Assembly (NCBI RefSeq): GCF_024346755.1
Contig: NZ_AP024862.1
Span: 1-64,000, forward strand
DNA length: 64,000 bases
Direction of reading: 5' to 3'
Source of the DNA: Vibrio aerogenes
Lineage (GTDB): Bacteria > Pseudomonadota > Gammaproteobacteria > Enterobacterales > Vibrionaceae
Made by a program: the position numbers and the translations under genes. Below, one piece after another: positions 48,477-57,549 of the stretch (within the stretch, counting starts at the first letter, position 1; each line of letters opens with the position of its first letter). The notes under the pieces were generated by a model. It saw only the letters and a program-made list of their open reading frames with translations, did not search any database and was not told the DNA's origin.

Positions 48477-48823
48477 GAGTGACCCTTTTAATCCGATGGG
48501 GGGGAAGAAATGTGATTTTATCTCTCTTCATGGATATTTCAAATAAAAATCGTGAAAATGATAACTAAAAAATCTTTACTTATCAGATGGTTAAATGCAA
48601 AAAAAATTAACTGATATCAGAATTATCACTTACGCTGATATGCGTCCTAACTCATTATTTAATAAAGATTTTTTGTGAGCCTCATTCCATTGAGCTCATG
48701 TATATTTTTATCGTTTGTCATGCACGTTTAAACAGACTGAAACACAATTGTCATATTTCTATCCTACATTGACCCTCGTTGAAATAAAACGTGAACGGCG
48801 AACACGCCATTTAAAGGATATAG
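48477..48823. other. divergent promoter region between chemoreceptor and pst genes
   Basis: 347 bp without a gene. Contains a PhoB-box candidate (separate entry) near the pst side and AT-rich sequence towards the chemoreceptor. AAAGGATATAG precedes the pstS start. Confidence 0.5.
48748..48769 (+). promoter_or_regulatory. candidate PhoB box upstream of pstS
   Basis: TTGTCATATTT followed by CTATCCTACAT is an 11-bp direct-repeat arrangement like the Pho box (CTGTCAT plus an AT-rich spacer, twice). The first half fits well, the second poorly. It lies 55 bp before pstS, whose operon is a classic PhoB target. Confidence 0.6.
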
Positions 48824-49648
48824 ATGATGAAAAAAACAGTTATCGGTGCAGTTGCTCTTATCAGTGCGCTATCAGTGAATATTGCTTCAGCTAAAGAAAC
48901 AATTTCTGCAGTAGGCTCCAGTAGTGTGACGCCACTGATGGAAGTTTTTGCAGAAACTTATATGAAAAGCCATTCAAGTGTTTTCATCGAAGTGCAGGGA
49001 CCTGGTTCTTCTGCAGGTATCAAAGCTGCGAAAAATGGCAGTGCTGATATTGGTATGGCTTCACGTAATCTGAAAGCAAAAGAGAAAGAGACTTCTTTAG
49101 TCGAAGAAGTGATTGCCCGCGACGGTATCGCCGTTGTTGTGAACCCGAAAAACCCTTTGAAAGGTCTGACTGCAGCTCAGGTTTCAGCTATCTATAAAGG
49201 TGAAGTGACGAACTGGAAACAAGTTGGCGGAAATGATAAGCCAATCGTTGCTATCACCCGCGATACTGCTTCAGGAACACGTGGTGCATTTGAAGACATC
49301 ATGAAGCTGAAGAAGAAAATCGCAGGGAAAAAAGTGTCTGCTATTTCTCAGCGCGCTCAGGTTGCAAACGGTAACGGTGGTTTGAAAACAATGGTTGCTT
49401 CTAACCCGTATGCAATTGGTTATATCTCCCTTGGTTCTGTTGATTCTTCTGTTCACCCGCTTGCTATTGATGGTGTGAATGCAACAGTTGCAAATGTTAA
49501 GAACGGCTCTTATAAAGTTGCCCGTCCGTTCCTTGTACTTTACAAGCAAGGCAAGCCTTCAGCTGAAACTCAGAAGTTCCTGGACTGGATGCTGACTAAA
49601 GATGCTCAGAAAATCGTGAGCAAGAAAGGCTACATTTCAATTCACTAA
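48824..49648 (+). CDS. pstS: phosphate ABC transporter, substrate-binding protein
   Basis: Periplasmic phosphate-binding protein of the high-affinity Pst system. 274 residues with a signal peptide (about 1-23, ending SANIASA-K in style). The phosphate-contact blocks AVGSSSVTPLME, GPGSSAGIKAAKNG and TRDTASGTRGAFE are evident. The ATG at 48824 is followed at once by a second ATG; either could serve, and GGAT lies upstream. First gene of pstSCAB. A hairpin with T run follows it, which would let PstS be made in excess of the membrane subunits. Confidence 0.95.
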   Translation: MMKKTVIGAVALISALSVNIASAKETISAVGSSSVTPLMEVFAETYMKSHSSVFIEVQGPGSSAGIKAAKNGSADIGMASRNLKAKEKETSLVEEVIARDGIAVVVNPKNPLKGLTAAQVSAIYKGEVTNWKQVGGNDKPIVAITRDTASGTRGAFEDIMKLKKKIAGKKVSAISQRAQVANGNGGLKTMVASNPYAIGYISLGSVDSSVHPLAIDGVNATVANVKNGSYKVARPFLVLYKQGKPSAETQKFLDWMLTKDAQKIVSKKGYISIH

Positions 49649-49673
49649 GGTAAAACCACAATTATTTTTTATT

Positions 49674-49703
49674 GCTCAGCTGAGTGAATCGGCTGGGCTT
49701 TTT
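49674..49703 (+). terminator. hairpin terminator/attenuator between pstS and pstC
   Basis: GCTCAGC pairs with GCTGGGC (one G-U) around an 11-base loop, then TTTTT. It probably causes partial termination after pstS. Confidence 0.7.
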
Positions 49704-49741
49704 CTGTCCACATTCGGCTGGTCCGATAAGTGAGATTGTTT

Positions 49742-50671
49742 ATGACCATCGCTACGAGTAATGACAACATCATGAATGAGATACCTCACACCTCTGGTCG
49801 TCGCCTGCGTGCTAAAAAAAGAGTCGACTGGAAAGAGAAAATCTTTCACGGCTTGTTTTTAACCAGTGCCGTGATTGGAATTGTTTCCCTCTTCATTATT
49901 GCTTACTTCATTGTTAAAGAGAGTATTCCTGCATTTGAGGAAGCCGGGGTTTCCGGTATCGTCCTCGGAACGGACTGGTTACCGCCCGCGCTTTACGGTG
50001 TCGCGACGATGATCGTTGCGTCTGTTGTTTCTACATTTGGTGCTGTGATCATCGGTGTCCCGGTTGGTGTGCTGACGGCTATCTTTATTGCTGAAGTCGC
50101 CCCTAAACGTTTGGCTGATGTGATTCGCCCGGCAGTTGAATTGCTGGCTGGTATTCCTTCAGTTGTTTATGGTTTTTTCGGTCTGGTGATCATTGTTCCG
50201 CTGATTCAGCAGATTTTTGATGTTCCGGCGGGAAATACGATTCTGGCCGGAATGATTGTACTGGGCGTGATGATTCTGCCAACCGTGATTACGGTATCAG
50301 AAACATCCATTCGTGCGGTGCCCCGTTCTTACAAAGAAGGCTCATATGCGCTGGGCGCTTCAAATATCTATACCATCTTCAAGCTGTTAGTCCCTGCGGC
50401 CCGTTCAGGGATAATGACGGGCGTTATTCTGGGAATTGGCCGTGCACTCGGTGAAACGATGGCCATCATCATGGTGATGGGTAACGCACCGGCAATGCCT
50501 CACAGCATTCTCGAATCAGCCCGGACACTGACCGCGAATATTGCGATTGAAATGTCTTATGCCAGCGGCGTGCACGCCAATGCACTTTATGCGACAGGCG
50601 TGGTGTTGCTTGTCTTTATCATGATGCTGAATGCCGGACTTTTATATCTGAACCGTGAGAAGGCGAAATAA
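49742..50671 (+). CDS. pstC: phosphate ABC transporter permease
   Basis: Inner-membrane subunit of the Pst importer with six predicted helices. I choose ATG 49742 (MTIATSNDNIMNEIPH), about 309 residues, over the GTG at 49730 because AAGTGAG lies at the right distance. The permease EAA-type loop (SYKEGSYALGAS) and LAGIPSVVYGFFGL are family marks. It ends 2 bp before pstA. Confidence 0.94.
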   Translation: MTIATSNDNIMNEIPHTSGRRLRAKKRVDWKEKIFHGLFLTSAVIGIVSLFIIAYFIVKESIPAFEEAGVSGIVLGTDWLPPALYGVATMIVASVVSTFGAVIIGVPVGVLTAIFIAEVAPKRLADVIRPAVELLAGIPSVVYGFFGLVIIVPLIQQIFDVPAGNTILAGMIVLGVMILPTVITVSETSIRAVPRSYKEGSYALGASNIYTIFKLLVPAARSGIMTGVILGIGRALGETMAIIMVMGNAPAMPHSILESARTLTANIAIEMSYASGVHANALYATGVVLLVFIMMLNAGLLYLNREKAK

Positions 50672-50673
50672 CG

Positions 50674-51537
50674 ATGGATAAAGTGAAACTTAAACAAGCC
50701 AGAGTATTTCAGGACCAGATTTTAAAAGGCTTTATCTGGCTGTCCGCTGCATTTACCGTCGGATTCCTGTTTTGGATCATCTGGTACATTCTTGCCAATG
50801 GTCTGAAGCATGTCGACTGGCATTTCATTACCGATAACTATACCCGAACCGGAGATGAGCACGGTATTTTTCCGATGATTGTTTCGACCATTTATATGGT
50901 TATTGCCTCGATCATTGTGGCGGCACCGCTGGGAATTATGACGGCGATATACCTGACAGAGTATGCGAAGGTTGGTAGCAAACTGGTGAAAGTGATTCGC
51001 TTTTGTACCGAATCTCTGGCGGGTATTCCATCGATTATTTTCGGTTTGTTCGGAATGACATTCTTTGTGGCGATTCTGGGCTTTGGATTCTCTATCCTTT
51101 CAGGTGCATTAACGATCAGTATTCTGATTTTGCCTGTCATCATCCGTACTACGGAAGAAGCCTTAATGGCCGTACCTCAGACGTATCGTGAGGGATCCTA
51201 CGGATTGGGTGCTTCAAAAATCTATACGATTTGGCGGTTGATCTTACCCAGTGCGATTCCCGGAATTCTGACCTCTGTCATTCTGAGTATTGGCCGGGTG
51301 ATTGGTGAATCTGCACCCATCTTCCTGACTGCGGGTATGGTGGCACGTATTCCGGATTCACTGTTTGACTCAGGCCGGACACTGACGGTGCATTTATACA
51401 AACTGACGACCGAATTGTTCACGATTGAAGAGTGGAACCAGGCATACGGTACAGCGACGGTACTGATTGTGGTTGTTCTTTTGATCAACATGATTACGAA
51501 ACTGATTGCAAGACGATTTAATACAGCAACGTACTAA
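50674..51537 (+). CDS. pstA: phosphate ABC transporter permease
   Basis: Second permease subunit, 287 residues, six helices. It carries LAGIPSIIFGLFGM and the EAA-type loop TYREGSYGLGAS, parallel to PstC. The start is 2 bp after the pstC stop, so the two are translationally coupled. Confidence 0.94.
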   Translation: MDKVKLKQARVFQDQILKGFIWLSAAFTVGFLFWIIWYILANGLKHVDWHFITDNYTRTGDEHGIFPMIVSTIYMVIASIIVAAPLGIMTAIYLTEYAKVGSKLVKVIRFCTESLAGIPSIIFGLFGMTFFVAILGFGFSILSGALTISILILPVIIRTTEEALMAVPQTYREGSYGLGASKIYTIWRLILPSAIPGILTSVILSIGRVIGESAPIFLTAGMVARIPDSLFDSGRTLTVHLYKLTTELFTIEEWNQAYGTATVLIVVVLLINMITKLIARRFNTATY

Positions 51538-51589
51538 ACACATCGTGTCTTGTTGATGAAGTGATAAAGAATTATTTGAGATTGAAACA

Positions 51590-52339
51590 ATGAATAAATT
51601 TTCTATTGAAAACCTGAATCTGTTTTATGGTGAAAACCAGGCATTAAAATCGATTAATCTGCCTATTCCTCAGCGTCAGGTGACGGCACTGATTGGTCCT
51701 TCAGGTTGTGGTAAATCAACCTTGCTGCGTTGCCTGAACCGGATGAATGACTTGATTGAAGGTGTGAAAATTACCGGTTTGCTGACGATGGATGGCGAAG
51801 ATATCTACGGCAATATCGATGTGGCAGATTTGCGCATTAAAGTCGGGATGGTTTTCCAGAAGCCGAATCCGTTTCCCATGAGTATTTATGAGAATGTGGC
51901 TTATGGCCTGCGTGCACAAGGGATTAAAGACAAGAAGCACATTGATGAAGTCGTGGAGAGCTCTCTGCGTGGTGCGGCGCTTTGGGATGAAGTGAAAGAC
52001 CGTCTGAAGTCTCATGCATTTGGTTTGTCAGGCGGACAGCAGCAGCGATTATGTATTGCCCGGACCATTGCCATGGAACCTGATGTGATTCTGATGGATG
52101 AGCCGACTTCGGCTTTGGATCCGATTGCCACGCATAAAATCGAAGAGTTGATGGAAGAACTGAAGAAAAACTACACCATCGTGATTGTGACACACTCGAT
52201 GCAACAGGCTCGCCGTATTTCAGACAGAACCGCTTTTTTCCTGATGGGAGAGCTGGTTGAGCATAACGAGACTTCAGTGATTTTCAGCAATCCGGGGGAT
52301 GACCGTACCCGTGGTTATGTCAATGGCGACTTTGGCTGA
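51590..52339 (+). CDS. pstB: phosphate ABC transporter ATPase
   Basis: 249-residue ATPase of the Pst importer. Walker [11 protein letters not shown]-loop [17 protein letters not shown], signature LSGGQQQR, Walker [13 protein letters not shown], switch His in IVTHSMQQ. Last gene of the operon; no phoU follows in this window, unlike E. coli. A terminator lies about 80 bp downstream. Confidence 0.96.
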   Translation: MNKFSIENLNLFYGENQALKSINLPIPQRQVTALIGPSGCGKSTLLRCLNRMNDLIEGVKITGLLTMDGEDIYGNIDVADLRIKVGMVFQKPNPFPMSIYENVAYGLRAQGIKDKKHIDEVVESSLRGAALWDEVKDRLKSHAFGLSGGQQQRLCIARTIAMEPDVILMDEPTSALDPIATHKIEELMEELKKNYTIVIVTHSMQQARRISDRTAFFLMGELVEHNETSVIFSNPGDDRTRGYVNGDFG

Positions 52340-52421
52340 TCCGGCCGCATTTTAGTTTGAACAGACAGACCTTCACCATCAGGTTACAGCATTCAAATAA
52401 CTATAAGCGATGGTAACTTTT

Positions 52422-52445
52422 GCCCCTGTTTCAGGGGCTTTTTTT
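52422..52445 (+). terminator. rho-independent terminator of pstSCAB
   Basis: GCCCCTG-TTT-CAGGGGC followed by T7. Confidence 0.93.
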
Positions 52446-52484
52446 ATTTTTGATGGCCGAATGCCTTGGGTCTCATCACATTCA

Positions 52485-52516
52485 ATACCTGATCAGAAAA
52501 TAAGTGGAATGGGTAT
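52485..52516. repeat. short family-A repeat relative
   Basis: ATACCTGATCAGAAAATAAG...GGAATGGGTAT, 32 bp, alignable to the 48-bp copies with an internal gap. Confidence 0.45.
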
Positions 52517-52830
52517 TATCCAATACTGATGGAACCGATATCACACTTTGAGCTGGAAAAATCTCATACTATTGCTTATGTTTATGAACGTATGCTTACT
52601 GTCGCATCATTCAATCTGATGGGTGACAGTAACCAGCCCATAGCCAGATGGCAGAAAATCAAAGAAAAAATAGCACTTTGTATATTTTGTTATTGTAGAT
52701 AGGGTCTACATTTCCTAAGATAAACAAGATTGGTTAATATTTATACAACTTAGGTTCGGCAAGTTATTCTATTGATGTAAAGAGTGACATGTTAAGAATC
52801 AGCACCGAGATGATAAGACGGAGTTTGCAG

Positions 52831-53130
52831 ATGATTAGTAAGCGCTTTTTTAAAACCAAGAATGAAGTTGAAGTCACGTTTGAGCTGGATATGCCTGAAG
52901 ATATTTCAAGAGCAGCGATCGTAGCGGATTTTCTTGACTGGAAGCCTGAACCGATGAAGAAAATTGCAAAATCAGGGACTTTTAAATTTAAGACGCGCCT
53001 GCCGAAAGATGGGCAGTTCCAGTTTCGTTACCTGATTAATGAGCAGGATTGGGTCAATGACCCTGGTGCTGATCAGTATGTTCCCAATGAGTTTGGTGAA
53101 GATAATTGCCTGGTTTCAACACACCAGTAA
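52831..53130 (+). CDS. standalone CBM48/isoamylase N-terminal domain protein
   Basis: 99 residues from the ATG at 52831 (MISKRFFKTKNEVEVTFELD), chosen because GGAG lies seven bases upstream. Almost the whole protein is one early-set beta-sandwich of the glycogen-binding CBM48/AMPK-beta type: VADFLDWKPEPMKKI, then FKFKTRLPKDGQFQFRYLIN with the conserved aromatic/Asp pattern, then a WVNDPGADQYVPN end. There is no catalytic domain. Probably a small glucan-binding or regulatory protein; function not established. Confidence 0.8.
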   Translation: MISKRFFKTKNEVEVTFELDMPEDISRAAIVADFLDWKPEPMKKIAKSGTFKFKTRLPKDGQFQFRYLINEQDWVNDPGADQYVPNEFGEDNCLVSTHQ

Positions 53131-53367
53131 TTTTTCCTTACAATAATGTTGTTACAACGGTTTTTGTTCAGTTGAGTGATTTCTGAGCTGAAAAGCACCG
53201 GGAAAGTAACGTATCTGAAAGAATACAGATTGAATACCTGAGCATATGTATGATTGGGCACTTCGGTGCCTTTTGCCGTTTATCTAAGCCTTTTCATTTT
53301 TCTTTCGTGACTTTTACAGTATAAAATTTTAAGCTTTACTGATTTTTCAATTATCGGGGTATTGTGA

Positions 53368-54681
53368 GTGGTGAAAGCAATCATCGAACGTGTCGCGGCG
53401 CTTTCTGGCCGGCAAAAAGTATATGTTCTGGGGTTACCATTATTATGCGTGATCGCATTTTATAATTTGCTTTATCATGGACAGGCTCACCGACGCAGTC
53501 TGGAACTGACTTTACCGGAAAATCGTTTGGTTGAGACTTTAGTGGCTGAACAGACGCTAGCTGCTGAGCGCTTGCCCGATTATGAGTATACCATTCGTCC
53601 CGGCGATAACCTCAGTCATATCTTTGAGCAACTTGGATTCAGTTACCGTGATTTAATGAAAATTATGGAGACGGATCTGGACTACCTGTCTCTGGATACT
53701 ATCATGCCCGGTGATACGCTTCGTTTCTGGCGTGGGGAAGACGGGCAAACGCTGCAAAAAATGTCACTTGAATTCAGCCTGGTTGAAAGCGTGGTCTTTA
53801 CCCGGCTGGAAGACGGTAGTTATGAATATAAGAGTATTAAAATTCCTGGTCAGTGGAAGCGTGAGCCGCTCATAGGGGAAATTCACGGTTCTTTTTCATT
53901 ATCTGTCAATAAGGCGGGGTTAAACAGCAATGAAATTGAGCAGATTGTTTCTTTATTGAAAGATAAAATTAATTTTGCCAGAGATTTGCGCGCCGGAGAT
54001 AAGTTTGAGATTGTTCAGTCGAAGCAGTATGTTGGCAAGCAACTGACCGGTAATACGGAAATTCAGGCGATTAAAATCTTTAACCGGGGAAGGACGATTG
54101 CAGCTTATCTGCATACCGATGGTCAGTATTATGATCGTAACGGACACAGCCTGCAAAGAGCTTTTCGCCGTTATCCAACCAGCAAAAGATGGCGGATTAG
54201 TTCACCGTTTGATCCCCATCGTCATCACCCGGTGACGCACCGCATTATGCCACACAACGGAACTGATTTTGCGACACCGGTCGGGACGCCGGTGCTGGCA
54301 ACGGGCGATGGGACTGTCATTATGATTCGTAACCACCCTTATGCCGGTAAATATGTCGTGATTCGTCATGATTCCACTTATAAAACCCGTTATCTGCATT
54401 TGAGTAAAATCCTGGTCCATAAAGGTCAGAAAGTTTCCCGTGGGCAGAAAATTGCTTTAACCGGCCGTTCCGGGCGTGTTACTGGTCCGCATCTGCATTA
54501 TGAACTGATCGTCAAAGGGCGCCCGGTGAATGCAATGAAAGCGAAAATTCCGATGGCAACTTCGGTTGCAAGAAAAGAGATGCAGCAGTTTAAAGCAAAC
54601 CGCAATCAGCTGGACCAACTGTTGAAACAGAAAGAACTCCAGCTTGCAGCCCGTACAGAAAATAGTCCGGGTCAAAGTTAG
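53368..54681 (+). CDS. M23 peptidase (LytM-type murein endopeptidase)
   Basis: 437 residues. One N-terminal membrane anchor (about 17-37), an OapA/LysM-like domain (about 72-120, YTIRPGDNLSHIFEQLGF), a Csd3-like inhibitory domain (about 130-275) and the C-terminal M23 metalloprotease domain (about 290-390). Zn ligands are seen in HNGTDFA (His, Asp) and HLHYE (second His). Such enzymes cut peptide crosslinks in the wall. It resembles MepM/ShyA-type endopeptidases; I do not assign which vibrio paralog. Start at GTG 53368 or the GTG following it is uncertain. Confidence 0.88.
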   Translation: MVKAIIERVAALSGRQKVYVLGLPLLCVIAFYNLLYHGQAHRRSLELTLPENRLVETLVAEQTLAAERLPDYEYTIRPGDNLSHIFEQLGFSYRDLMKIMETDLDYLSLDTIMPGDTLRFWRGEDGQTLQKMSLEFSLVESVVFTRLEDGSYEYKSIKIPGQWKREPLIGEIHGSFSLSVNKAGLNSNEIEQIVSLLKDKINFARDLRAGDKFEIVQSKQYVGKQLTGNTEIQAIKIFNRGRTIAAYLHTDGQYYDRNGHSLQRAFRRYPTSKRWRISSPFDPHRHHPVTHRIMPHNGTDFATPVGTPVLATGDGTVIMIRNHPYAGKYVVIRHDSTYKTRYLHLSKILVHKGQKVSRGQKIALTGRSGRVTGPHLHYELIVKGRPVNAMKAKIPMATSVARKEMQQFKANRNQLDQLLKQKELQLAARTENSPGQS

Positions 54682-54714
54682 CAGCCTGATTGAAGCCTGA
54701 ATTTCAGTGAATGG

Positions 54715-54748
54715 AAAGCCAACAGACCTGTGTCATGTTGGCTTTTTT
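54715..54748 (+). terminator. rho-independent terminator after the M23 gene
   Basis: AAAGCCAACA / TGTTGGCTTT stem with 11-base loop and T7 tail. Confidence 0.9.
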
Positions 54749-54755
54749 TATCAAT

Positions 54756-54797
54756 GAATTGATTTAAATGCCCTTGGAATTGATTTGAATGCCCTTG
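54756..54797. repeat. tandem 21-bp duplication
   Basis: The unit GAATTGATTT-A/G-AATGCCCTTG occurs twice in direct contact with one difference. It is non-coding, between the M23 terminator and the EAL gene end. Confidence 0.85.
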
Positions 54798-54857
54798 TCA
54801 TTCTGTTTCGCCAAACATCTCCGGGTGCTCCCGGTGGATATGATATAACACCCTGAT

Positions 54858-56729
54858 TTAAGATGAACGCAGGTTAATCAATGTGTCGGATGCGGATGAC
54901 TGAGTTTGGGTCAGCAGATGGCTGATCACTTCCTGAGTCAGAATGGGACAGGAAAACCAGTAACCCTGAATTTGATTGCAGCCCATATGATAGAGCTTAT
55001 ACAGAATGTGTTTCTGCTCAACACCTTCTGCGACCAGATCAATATTCAATTGATTTGCCAGCTGGATAATCAGGCTGACGACCTGTTCGGATTTATAGCT
55101 GTTCAGCATATTCTTGATAAAAGATGCATCGATTTTGATACAGTCTATCGGGTAGCTGTGAATATAATTCAGACTTGAGTAACCTGTACCAAAATCATCC
55201 AGTGCAATTTTAAACCCGGCAGAACGGAGCTGTCCCAATGTCTTCTTCGCTAAATGCTGCTGGACCAGCAGGGTGGTTTCAGTAATTTCAATCGTAAACT
55301 CATCCGGATTAAATCCAAAAGAGCTGACCTGTTCAGTCAAATATTCCGTGTAGATATGAGACTGACTGAGTTCCTGAGCCGAGCAGTTAATACTCAGCCT
55401 GATCTGATAACCATGAGATTCAATGTCCTGCTTTGCAAGACAGGCCAGCCTGATAATCCGCCGCCCCAGGCTGATGATTAAACCGGATTCTTCAGCAACT
55501 TCAATAAACTCTACCGGGCTGATTTCTCCTAATGTCGGATGCATCCAGCGAGCCAGAACCTCAAAGTAACTCCAGACGCCTTGATGGCGGCGTACGATTG
55601 GCTGGAGTTTGATATAGAGTGCGTCAGAGGCATCAATACACTGACTCAGTTCTTTTTTCAGTGCATTAATCAGTTCAGTTTTGCGCAGGTAGGCTTCGCT
55701 CAGGGATGTTTCGTAGCTGCAGATCATCTGGTTTGCTGTTTTACATTCTTTGAGTGCGAGTGAAGCATGCAGTAACAGTTCATCGGCATTGACAGAACTT
55801 TGGGTGTATGTTGCTAGGCCAATCCGGACTTTCAGTGAGATGTGATGCTGGGCATCATGATATCCATGGGAGATCTGTTTGATCATCTTTTCACACAGTG
55901 AGACCGGATTCTGACGAAATGTAATAAATGCAAATTCATCGTTTGCCAGCCGGAAGACAAACTGCTCGTCCTGTATCAGGTTGGTCATCACTTGTGCGAC
56001 ATATTTCAAAACCTGATCACCTGCATAAGCACCATGGACATCATTAATCAAACTAAAGTTCTTTATATCCAGTAAGCCCAGCGAGAATAGTTTGGGCCCG
56101 GTTTCCGGTGGGGAAATCATCAGGCGCTCGAGCGTATCTGTCAGATAACTTTTGTTCATCAGATTGGTCAGATTATCGTGAGAGACTTCGTGATTGAGCC
56201 GGTTCAGCAGCAGGTCCACCCGCCGGGCCAGATAATCATGTTTCTGGTTCTGTTGTATGATTTGTGCAATTAACTGGTGCCATTCATACAGGGTATCCGG
56301 ATCATCTATCGGTTCTGTCGTCAGAGAAATAAACACGTAGCACAGATTGCCGGGAACTGAGCACTGGAGTGTGGTTCCGAAATAACCTTCGATCTGATGC
56401 TGCACAACATACCGCTCTTGCGGAAACCGTAAAGACGTATGCACCGGAATGATAAAGTAGTCATCCCGGATATATTTCATCTGCTGGGTCAGCAGGGTTT
56501 CGAGATCCCGGCAAATGTTATCTTCCGCTCTCATTTTCGGTGATGTTGCTAATAAACGTTTCGACTGAGATGTCCGGTCGATTTCTATCAGTAACGAAGC
56601 ATACGAAGATAACGCGTGATGCAGTATATCCGTCGCATGTTGATATAAAGAGCCGTCTGTTGTGTCGATAAGCTCAGAGATTGCTTGAAGACTTCGTTCT
56701 CTGAACAAGGAATGCTTGTCCATTTTCAT
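54858..56729 (-). CDS. GGDEF-EAL protein, probable c-di-GMP phosphodiesterase
   Basis: 623 residues, cytosolic. The N-terminal region (about 1-175) is a GAF-like or unclassified sensor. The GGDEF domain (about 180-345) is degenerate, with RLANDEF replacing RxGGDEF, so synthesis is unlikely. The EAL domain (about 360-605) keeps the catalytic set: EVLAR, INCSAQEL, EITE, DDFGTGYSSL, KIDASFI, AEGVE and QGYWFS, so c-di-GMP hydrolysis is likely. It follows the M23 gene convergently. A single gene. Confidence 0.88.
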   Translation of the reverse strand: MKMDKHSLFRERSLQAISELIDTTDGSLYQHATDILHHALSSYASLLIEIDRTSQSKRLLATSPKMRAEDNICRDLETLLTQQMKYIRDDYFIIPVHTSLRFPQERYVVQHQIEGYFGTTLQCSVPGNLCYVFISLTTEPIDDPDTLYEWHQLIAQIIQQNQKHDYLARRVDLLLNRLNHEVSHDNLTNLMNKSYLTDTLERLMISPPETGPKLFSLGLLDIKNFSLINDVHGAYAGDQVLKYVAQVMTNLIQDEQFVFRLANDEFAFITFRQNPVSLCEKMIKQISHGYHDAQHHISLKVRIGLATYTQSSVNADELLLHASLALKECKTANQMICSYETSLSEAYLRKTELINALKKELSQCIDASDALYIKLQPIVRRHQGVWSYFEVLARWMHPTLGEISPVEFIEVAEESGLIISLGRRIIRLACLAKQDIESHGYQIRLSINCSAQELSQSHIYTEYLTEQVSSFGFNPDEFTIEITETTLLVQQHLAKKTLGQLRSAGFKIALDDFGTGYSSLNYIHSYPIDCIKIDASFIKNMLNSYKSEQVVSLIIQLANQLNIDLVAEGVEQKHILYKLYHMGCNQIQGYWFSCPILTQEVISHLLTQTQSSASDTLINLRSS

Positions 56730-56876
56730 GCCAAAAAGCCCGCTGACCTTGTTTTTAATTTAAGAATGTCCCTTTAAATGTGGAAGAAGAAATGCAACTT
56801 TTCCAGTATCCGGGCTATTTTCTTAACAAACTATGAATCGGTTTCCAAACAGCCTGAATCCGGGAACCGGGGCCTT

Positions 56877-56907
56877 ATACCAATCAGGAAATGACTTAGA
56901 GTGGTAT
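56877..56907. repeat. short family-A repeat relative
   Basis: ATACCAATCAGGAAATGACT...AGAGTGGTAT, 31 bp: both family ends are kept and the middle is deleted compared with the 48-bp copies. Confidence 0.5.
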
Positions 56908-56991
56908 ATCAGGTTTTGAGCTACAGAATCATTCCGGGCTTTTGAGAAAAATCAATTTATGAGAGGATAAGCGCACTTATTTAGAATCAGA

Positions 56992-57357
56992 ATGGTAAAT
57001 ACAATGCAACAGCATGACTTCGTGCAAATAGTGAAACAGGCTTGTGAATGTGGTTCGTTGCCACAGGCGCTTGATTTTCTGAAAACGGTTGAGGACAGTG
57101 AGGTTGCTCAGGCCGCGAAAGAGTTAACCGGGCAGTTTGCGATTGCAGAAGCTGAAGGTGAGAAAAGAATTTATCATGTGACTCAGCAGGAAAATGAACA
57201 GGGAGAAATTCAGGAGTATGTGGAACACATTATGAATGAAGGTGATGATGTGATTTACTTTGTTGCCTGGTTTTTTGACGCTGAGTTTAGTGTGAAGAAG
57301 AAGGATGTTTATCAGGCGGCTGGTAAAACTTATCAACAACCAAAGCGCCATCGTTAA
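56992..57357 (+). CDS. conserved hypothetical protein
   Basis: 121 residues, or 117 if it starts at ATG 57004 (MQQHDFVQIVKQACECG). It is acidic, soluble, and has an N-terminal helical half and a C-terminal half rich in aromatic residues (VIYFVAWFFDAEFSVKKKDVY). No signal peptide. I do not recognise the family. It is followed by a small hairpin and the convergent porin gene. Base composition is like that of its neighbours, so it is probably a genuine chromosomal gene. Confidence 0.65.
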   Translation: MVNTMQQHDFVQIVKQACECGSLPQALDFLKTVEDSEVAQAAKELTGQFAIAEAEGEKRIYHVTQQENEQGEIQEYVEHIMNEGDDVIYFVAWFFDAEFSVKKKDVYQAAGKTYQQPKRHR

Positions 57358-57422
57358 AAACAGAAGTTAAAAAAACAGAAGTAAAAAAAGACGATAAGTT
57401 AAAAAGACCACAAGTGAAAAAG

Positions 57423-57444
57423 GGCCTGACAAGTGCATCAGGCC
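57423..57444 (+). terminator. hairpin after the hypothetical gene
   Basis: GGCCTGA / TCAGGCC stem around CAAGTGCA. No T run; may be a weak terminator. Confidence 0.45.
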
Positions 57445-57493
57445 AAATGAATAAAAAGGACAGTAAATTGTTTTTATTATGATGTGATCAAAC

Positions 57494-57537
57494 GGTCAGG
57501 CCGGGTTGTTTGACAACAGTGGACTAAAGGCCTGACC
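57494..57537 (-). terminator. large hairpin downstream of the porin gene
   Basis: Outer stem GGTCAGGCC / GGCCTGACC (9 bp) with an inner stem GTTGT / ACAAC, giving a cruciform-like structure directly after the porin stop on the minus strand. The same GGCCTGA word makes the hairpin at 57423. Confidence 0.65.
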
Positions 57538-57549
57538 AGATTCATCATC

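Larger units (their letters stand above)
52340..52830. other. intergenic region after pstB
   Basis: 491 bp. Contains the pst terminator at 52422-52445 and a family-A repeat relative at 52485-52516. From about 52560 to 52830 it is AT-rich leader of the CBM48 gene. The open frame can be extended to 52789, but that adds residues without family resemblance. Confidence 0.45.

Noticed and set aside
53312..53326. TTTTACAGTATAAAA as another parS2 site
   Set aside because: One defined position differs and TATAAA is better explained as a promoter -10 element in front of the M23 gene.
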